Shown here: positions 60,165 through 64,000 of the stretch, one piece after another
Layout of the letters: every line of letters begins with the position of its first letter
How positions within the stretch are numbered: the stretch's first letter is position 1
Source: Anderseniella sp.
GTDB taxonomy: Bacteria > Pseudomonadota > Alphaproteobacteria > Rhizobiales > Aestuariivirgaceae
NCBI GenBank assembly: GCA_028289645.1
Contig: JANQOK010000016.1
Location: 789,966 to 853,965 of the forward strand
Reading direction: 5' to 3'
Length of the DNA stretch: 64,000 bases
The notes under the pieces: model-generated
Database searches by the model: none
Told to the model about the DNA's origin: nothing
What the model saw: only the letters and a program-made list of their open reading frames with translations
Translations under genes and position numbers: made by a program

Positions 60165-61102
60165 CTGAGTTTGGGGTTCAATGCGTCGCGCAGCCAGTCG
60201 CCGAGCAGGTTGATGGCCAGCACCAGCAGCACCAGCGCGATGCCGGGGAAGATGGTGATCCACCATTCGCCGGAAAACAGGAAATCGTTGCCGATGCGGA
60301 TCAGGGTGCCGAGCGACGGCGTCGTCGGCGGCACACCGACGCCGAGGAACGACAGCGTCGCTTCGGTAATCACCGCAATGGCCAGATGAATGGTGGCGAT
60401 CACCAGCACCGGCCCCATGACATTGGGCAGGATATGCCGCCACAGGATGATCAGCGGGCCAATGCCGATGACCCTGGCTGCCTGGACATATTCCTTGTTC
60501 TTCTCGACCAGTGTCGAACCGCGCACCGTGCGGGCATACTGCACCCAGCCGGAGATGCCGATGGCGAAGATCAGCACGTAGAACACCAGGTCCTGGTGCA
60601 TGTCGCGCGGCAGCACACCGCGCGCCACACCGTCGATCAGCAGGGCAATCAATATGGCCGGGAACGACAGCTGGATATCGGCGACGCGCATGATGAAGGC
60701 GTCGAGCCGACCGCCCACATAGCCGGAGATCAGGCCCAGCGAAATGCCCAGGATCATGGAAAAGATCACCGACGCAAAACCGACGAACAGCGAGATTCTG
60801 GCACCGAAGATGATGGTCGAGAAAATATCGCGGCCCTGGTCGTCGGTCCCGAGCCAGAAGCGCGGGTCGCTGCCTTCCATCCAGGCCGGCGGCAGGCTGG
60901 CATCCATGATCGAAATCGAGGCCAGGTCGAACGGATTGTGCGGCGCGATCCAGTTGGCGAAAATCGCCGATACGAAAAACAGCACGGTCAGGATGGCCGA
61001 TACAATGGTCACCGGAGAGCGGCAGAAACTGTACCATAGATCACTGTCGGCGGCCCGGGCCAGCCAGCTCTTCTGGGTGTTTTGCGCTGTTACCTCAGCC
61101 AT
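60161..61102 (-). CDS. Dipeptide/oligopeptide ABC transporter permease (DppC type), second system
   Basis: This 313-residue membrane protein has the first helix at about 32-52 and the family motif 'FWLGTDDQGRDIFSTIIFGARISLFVG'. The ATPase-contact EAA loop is 'EYVQAARVIGIGPLIILWRHILPN'. The start at 61102 follows a GGGGGCGG site and leaves 16 bp after the preceding permease stop; an in-frame start further upstream would overlap that permease by 41 bp. Its stop overlaps the ATPase start. It pairs with the DppB-type gene upstream. Confidence 0.92.
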   Translation of the reverse strand: MAEVTAQNTQKSWLARAADSDLWYSFCRSPVTIVSAILTVLFFVSAIFANWIAPHNPFDLASISIMDASLPPAWMEGSDPRFWLGTDDQGRDIFSTIIFGARISLFVGFASVIFSMILGISLGLISGYVGGRLDAFIMRVADIQLSFPAILIALLIDGVARGVLPRDMHQDLVFYVLIFAIGISGWVQYARTVRGSTLVEKNKEYVQAARVIGIGPLIILWRHILPNVMGPVLVIATIHLAIAVITEATLSFLGVGVPPTTPSLGTLIRIGNDFLFSGEWWITIFPGIALVLLVLAINLLGDWLRDALNPKLR

Positions 61103-61118
61103 TACCGCCCCCGATCCA

Positions 61119-62099
61119 TCAATGCCCGCCGGCGCTGTCGACGCGCAGGCGGGGGTCAACCACCACGTACAGCATGTCGACGATCAGGTTGATCACCACG
61201 AAGAAAAACGCGATCAGCACCAGGTAGGCTGCCATGATCGGAATATCCACATTGCCCACCGCCTGAATGAACAGCAGGCCCATGCCCGGCCACTGGAACA
61301 CGCTCTCGGTGATGATGGCGAAGGCGATGATCGAACCGAGCTGCAGTCCGGTGATGGTGATCACCGGCACCATGGTGTTCTTCAGCGCAACGACGAAATT
61401 CACATAGCGCTCGGCCAGCCCGCGGGCCCGGGCGAACTTCACAAAGTCGGTGCGCATGACCTCGAGCATTTCCGAGCGCACCAGGCGCATGATCAAGGTC
61501 ATCTGGAACAGGGCCAGCGTGATCGCCGGCATGATCAGCGACTTCAGTCCCGACGCGGTCAGCAGACCGGTGGACCACCAGCCGAGCTGGACCACCTCGC
61601 CGCGCCCGAAGGTCGGCAGCCACCTGAGCACCACGCCGAACAGCAGGATCAGCAATATGCCGATCAGGAATGTCGGCAGCGATATGCCGACCAGCGACAT
61701 GGTCATGAAGGAATGGGACAGCCAGCTGTTTCGTCGGATCGCCGTATAGACGCCCATCGGTATGCCAATGGCCATGGCCAGGAAGGCCGACACCAGCGAC
61801 AGCTCAAGCGTCGCCGGCAGGCGTTCCGCGATCAGGTCGGACACCGGCCTGCGGTGCTGGTAGGAGAAGCCGAAATTGCCTTGCGCGGCATTGACGGCAA
61901 AGCGGCCGAACTGAACCAGGAAACTGTCGTTCAGTCCCAGCCGCTCCTTCAGTTCCTCGCGCTGTTCCAGGGTGGTGTCCTGACCCACCATGTTGTTGAT
62001 CGGGTCACCTACATAGCGAAACAGCGAAAATGCGATCAACGCCACGGTCAGCATGACCACGATTGACTGCACGAGCCGTTTTGCAATGAAGGTAAGCAT
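61119..62099 (-). CDS. Dipeptide/oligopeptide ABC transporter permease (DppB type), second system
   Basis: This 326-residue membrane protein starts 'MLTFIAKRLVQSIVVMLTVALIAFSLF' in pieces, the DppB N-terminal helix. It has 'GDPINNMVGQDTTLEQREELKERLGL' and the EAA-like loop 'DFVKFARARGLAERYVNFVVALKNTMVP' in pieces. A TTG three codons earlier is possible, but the ATG begins the conserved helix. It follows the binding-protein gene after an 88-bp gap with a strong hairpin and precedes the DppC-type gene by 16 bp. Confidence 0.92.
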   Translation of the reverse strand: MLTFIAKRLVQSIVVMLTVALIAFSLFRYVGDPINNMVGQDTTLEQREELKERLGLNDSFLVQFGRFAVNAAQGNFGFSYQHRRPVSDLIAERLPATLELSLVSAFLAMAIGIPMGVYTAIRRNSWLSHSFMTMSLVGISLPTFLIGILLILLFGVVLRWLPTFGRGEVVQLGWWSTGLLTASGLKSLIMPAITLALFQMTLIMRLVRSEMLEVMRTDFVKFARARGLAERYVNFVVALKNTMVPVITITGLQLGSIIAFAIITESVFQWPGMGLLFIQAVGNVDIPIMAAYLVLIAFFFVVINLIVDMLYVVVDPRLRVDSAGGH

Positions 62100-62127
62100 C
62101 AGATCCAATCACACTGAAGATGAGAGA

Positions 62128-62166
62128 GCCGGACCATCCGCCAGGTGAACTGATGGATGGTCCGGC
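62128..62166 (-). terminator. Hairpin between binding-protein and permease genes (second Dpp system)
   Basis: A 12-bp perfect stem, GCCGGACCATCC/GGATGGTCCGGC, has a 15-nt loop. It lies about 20 bp after the binding-protein stop and 28 bp before the permease start on the minus strand. No T-tract is present. Confidence 0.65.
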
Positions 62167-62187
62167 CAGGGTTGCCGGTGACCGGGG

Positions 62188-63786
62188 TTACTTCTTGACC
62201 ACCGCGTAGCGCAGGTCGAACTGGTTGTCCGGGCGCTGCACCACGTCTACCTTGTCCGACACACCCCATGACAGCGGCTGCTGGTGCAGCGGGATGTGGC
62301 CGACTTCGTCGCGATGGATCTTGAAGGCCTCGTCGATCATGGCCTGACGCTTGGCCTGATCGGTTTCAGACTGGATCTTGGCGGTCAGCTCATTGATCTT
62401 CGGGTTGCAGTAGCCACCCAGATTGAACGAGCCGATCTTGTCTTCACCGCCACGGCAGGCAATCAGGGACGAGATCACATTGTGGCTGTCGAAGGTCGAC
62501 GGCGTCCATCCGAGCAGGAAGAAGCTGGTGTCATAACCGTTCTGGGCCAGCACCTTGCCGAAATACTTCGATTTGGTCTGGGCCAGCAGGTTCACCTTGA
62601 CGTTGATCTTGGCCAGCATGGCCGCGGTTGCCTGGCAAATCTGCTCGTCATTGACATAGCGGTCGTTGGGGCAGTCCATGGTGACTTCAAACCCGTCGCC
62701 GTAGCCTGCCTCCTCCATCAGCTTCTTTGCGCCTTCCACGTCATAGGGCAGTCGCTCGTTCATGGCTTCGCTGTAGCCGTTGATCTGCGGCGCCACCATC
62801 AGGCCGGCCGGGATCGACGCACCGCGCATCACCTTCGCCTTGATGGCATCGATGTTGATCGCATGCATGAACGCCTTGCGCACGCGCACATCCTTGAACG
62901 GGTTCTTGCCCTTGACGCTCGAGGCGGTCAGTTCATCACGCAGCTGGTCAAAGCCGAGGAAGATGGTGCGGGCTTCAGGGCCGGCCAGCGGCTTCACACC
63001 GTCGGCGCTTTCCAGCCGCTTCCAGTCCTGCACCGGCATCGGGTAGGCCAGGTCCACATTGCCGGAAATCAGCGCAGCCACCCGGGTGGCGTCCTGGGCA
63101 ATCGGAGTGAAGATCGCCTCGGTGATGTTGGACTTCATGTCCTTGTCCCAGTAATCGGGATTGCGGGTCAGCTCGGTCTTGACGCCGCTCTGACGCGACT
63201 TGACGATGAACGGACCGGTGCCGTTTGCATTGAGGTTGGCGTGGTTGCCTTCATCGCCGCCCTTCACATTGGTGGCCTCAGTGGCCTTGTTCTCCTCGGC
63301 CCACTGCTTGTCCATGATGTAGAAGATTTCGAACTGGTTCGGCAGGATGGGATTCGGCGTAGGCGTAATGATGTCGACGGTAAGGTCGTCGACCACCTTG
63401 GCTTCCTTGATCAAGGCCGCGACCACCTTCATGTCGGAGCCTTCGGTGTTCAGCCGGTTGACCGAGAACACAACGTCTTCAGCGGTAAAATCATTTCCGT
63501 TGTGGAACTTCACACCGGGGCGCAGCTTGAAGCGCCACACGGTCGGCTCAATGTTCTCCCAGCTTTCAGCCAACGCACCGACCATTTCCATCTTGTCATT
63601 GCGTTTGACCAGGCCTTCGTAAATGTTGCCTTGGAAGCCAAGTGTGAACGTTTCGAAGAGCCCGTGCGGGTCAAGCGTCTGGGCGTCGCCCTGGAATGCC
63701 CACCTGAAGGTTTCGGCATTTGCAGCCGACGCTCCGGCCAGAACCGTCGTGCCTACCAGCAGTGCTTTAAGTGTCTTACCTAACAT
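62188..63786 (-). CDS. ABC transporter substrate-binding protein, family 5, second system
   Basis: This 532-residue periplasmic protein has a signal peptide (residues 1-24, 'LKALLVGTTVLAGASAANA-E'). Family 5 landmarks are 'FRWAFQGDAQTLDPHGLFETF', 'WRFKLRPGVKFHNGNDFTAEDVVFSVNRL' in pieces, and 'KDVRVRKAFMHAINIDAIKAKV'. The start at 63786 is preferred over an upstream in-frame ATG because it begins the signal peptide and has GGGAG upstream. Family 5 proteins bind peptides but also nickel, opines and betaine-like compounds. The neighbouring Rieske and DMGDH-like genes suggest an N-methylated amino acid or a derivative. Confidence 0.92.
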   Translation of the reverse strand: MLGKTLKALLVGTTVLAGASAANAETFRWAFQGDAQTLDPHGLFETFTLGFQGNIYEGLVKRNDKMEMVGALAESWENIEPTVWRFKLRPGVKFHNGNDFTAEDVVFSVNRLNTEGSDMKVVAALIKEAKVVDDLTVDIITPTPNPILPNQFEIFYIMDKQWAEENKATEATNVKGGDEGNHANLNANGTGPFIVKSRQSGVKTELTRNPDYWDKDMKSNITEAIFTPIAQDATRVAALISGNVDLAYPMPVQDWKRLESADGVKPLAGPEARTIFLGFDQLRDELTASSVKGKNPFKDVRVRKAFMHAINIDAIKAKVMRGASIPAGLMVAPQINGYSEAMNERLPYDVEGAKKLMEEAGYGDGFEVTMDCPNDRYVNDEQICQATAAMLAKINVKVNLLAQTKSKYFGKVLAQNGYDTSFFLLGWTPSTFDSHNVISSLIACRGGEDKIGSFNLGGYCNPKINELTAKIQSETDQAKRQAMIDEAFKIHRDEVGHIPLHQQPLSWGVSDKVDVVQRPDNQFDLRYAVVKK

Positions 63787-63936
63787 GGTTTCTTGATACT
63801 CCCTGTTGCTAACCAAATTATTCGTGGGTCGAACCCTAACCCCAAAGGCACGCAATCTGCAATTGCGGACTGCCCGAATTAAGTTCGTGTTTAGGGTCCG
63901 GACTCATTGATCTTATCCATTCTGCGGGAGGATATT

Positions 63937-64000
63937 TTGCTTCTGACAAGGCGAAAGGGCGTAGGAAACCTCGCGGTTTTCAAGCCCTTTCAACGCGGTC
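63937..64000 (+). CDS. Possible start of a gene leaving the window
   Basis: A frame opens at a TTG with GGGAGGA 5 bp upstream and stays open to the window end (about 21 codons). It begins 'MLLTRRKGVGNLAVFKPFQR', too short to assign. It would be divergent from the binding-protein gene, the usual place for a regulator of this locus. Confidence 0.2.
   Translation, partial: MLLTRRKGVGNLAVFKPFQRG

Noticed and set aside
60165..61037. N-terminal extension of the fused ATPase frame to 870 residues
   Set aside because: The extra 290 codons lie over the DppC-type permease on the same strand and contain no ABC motif. The ATG at 60164, overlapping the permease stop, is the natural start.
62284..63783. 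Long open frame (499 codons) on the plus strand opposite the second family 5 binding protein
   Set aside because: It is antisense to a gene with a signal peptide and family motifs. Long antisense frames are expected in high-GC DNA. The same applies to 4015-5034 (+), 7576-8940 (-), 13506-14567 (+), 52286-53395 (+) and 60744-62066 (+).
1..64000. CRISPR arrays, rRNA genes, insertion sequences with transposase, or a replication origin
   Set aside because: No regularly spaced repeats, rRNA sequences, transposase frames or clustered DnaA boxes were seen on reading through the window.

Overview
The window looks like chromosomal DNA of a high-GC (roughly 60 % or more by eye) alphaproteobacterium, probably a free-living heterotroph of the Hyphomicrobiales/Rhodobacterales kind. 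The reasons are an Irr/ICE-like iron box in front of an imelysin operon, a DUF2325 protein of the rhizobial type, TRAP, TTT and ABC uptake systems side by side, and short 'GTCATCC' palindromic intergenic elements. Species cannot be fixed from sequence alone.

Layout. (1) 1-3.9 kb, minus strand: an iron-linked operon behind an ICE-like box, comprising a Cys-rich unknown protein, an imelysin, a DUF2325 protein and a diheme oxidoreductase cut by the window edge. (2) 4-9.1 kb: an enolase-superfamily enzyme divergent from a TRAP transporter and an isocitrate-lyase-family lyase. (3) 9.2-12.7 kb: an acyltransferase/cyclic-nucleotide-domain fusion, a divergent M29-aminopeptidase-like protein with a Cys/His-rich tail, and a methyltransferase. 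(4) 12.7-19.5 kb: a second TRAP system, an IclR regulator flanked by two near-identical 17-bp palindromes, and an aconitase-type two-subunit hydratase plus lyase. (5) 19.5-27.8 kb: a Dpp/Opp-type ABC importer with an amidase and an M81 (MlrC-type) metallopeptidase. (6) 27.9-31.5 kb: a DUF6714-like protein, two glycosyltransferases and a LacI regulator. (7) 31.6-37.7 kb: a TctABC-type transporter with a CoA-acylating aldehyde dehydrogenase and an acyl-CoA ligase, the gene set of sulfoacetate-type catabolism. (8) 37.9-43.0 kb: a visibly lower-GC accessory patch ending at tRNA-Asn. It holds an AlpA/nuclease chimera, SUKH and Cys-rich immunity-like proteins, SRAP, GNAT and HNH proteins. (9) 43.2-48.5 kb: a TetR-controlled RND efflux pump. 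(10) 48.8-63.8 kb: a large catabolic locus with an aminotransferase, two enolase-superfamily enzymes, an MDR dehydrogenase, a dimethylglycine-dehydrogenase-like demethylase, an RpiR regulator, a Rieske oxygenase, a carboxymuconolactone-decarboxylase-like protein and a second peptide-type ABC importer.

How it fits together. Most of the window is a set of self-contained import-and-degrade modules: a periplasmic binding protein, its membrane partners, two to six enzymes and usually a dedicated regulator with a visible operator. All five solute-binding-protein genes are followed by a strong hairpin that separates them from the next gene, a layout expected to raise the binding protein above its membrane partners. 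The strongest candidates for undescribed biology are the IclR-controlled aconitase-like/lyase operon, whose small subunit lacks the usual SSREH loop; the Rieske plus DMGDH plus twin-enolase locus, probably for an N-methylated amino acid or betaine; and the decayed accessory patch beside tRNA-Asn.
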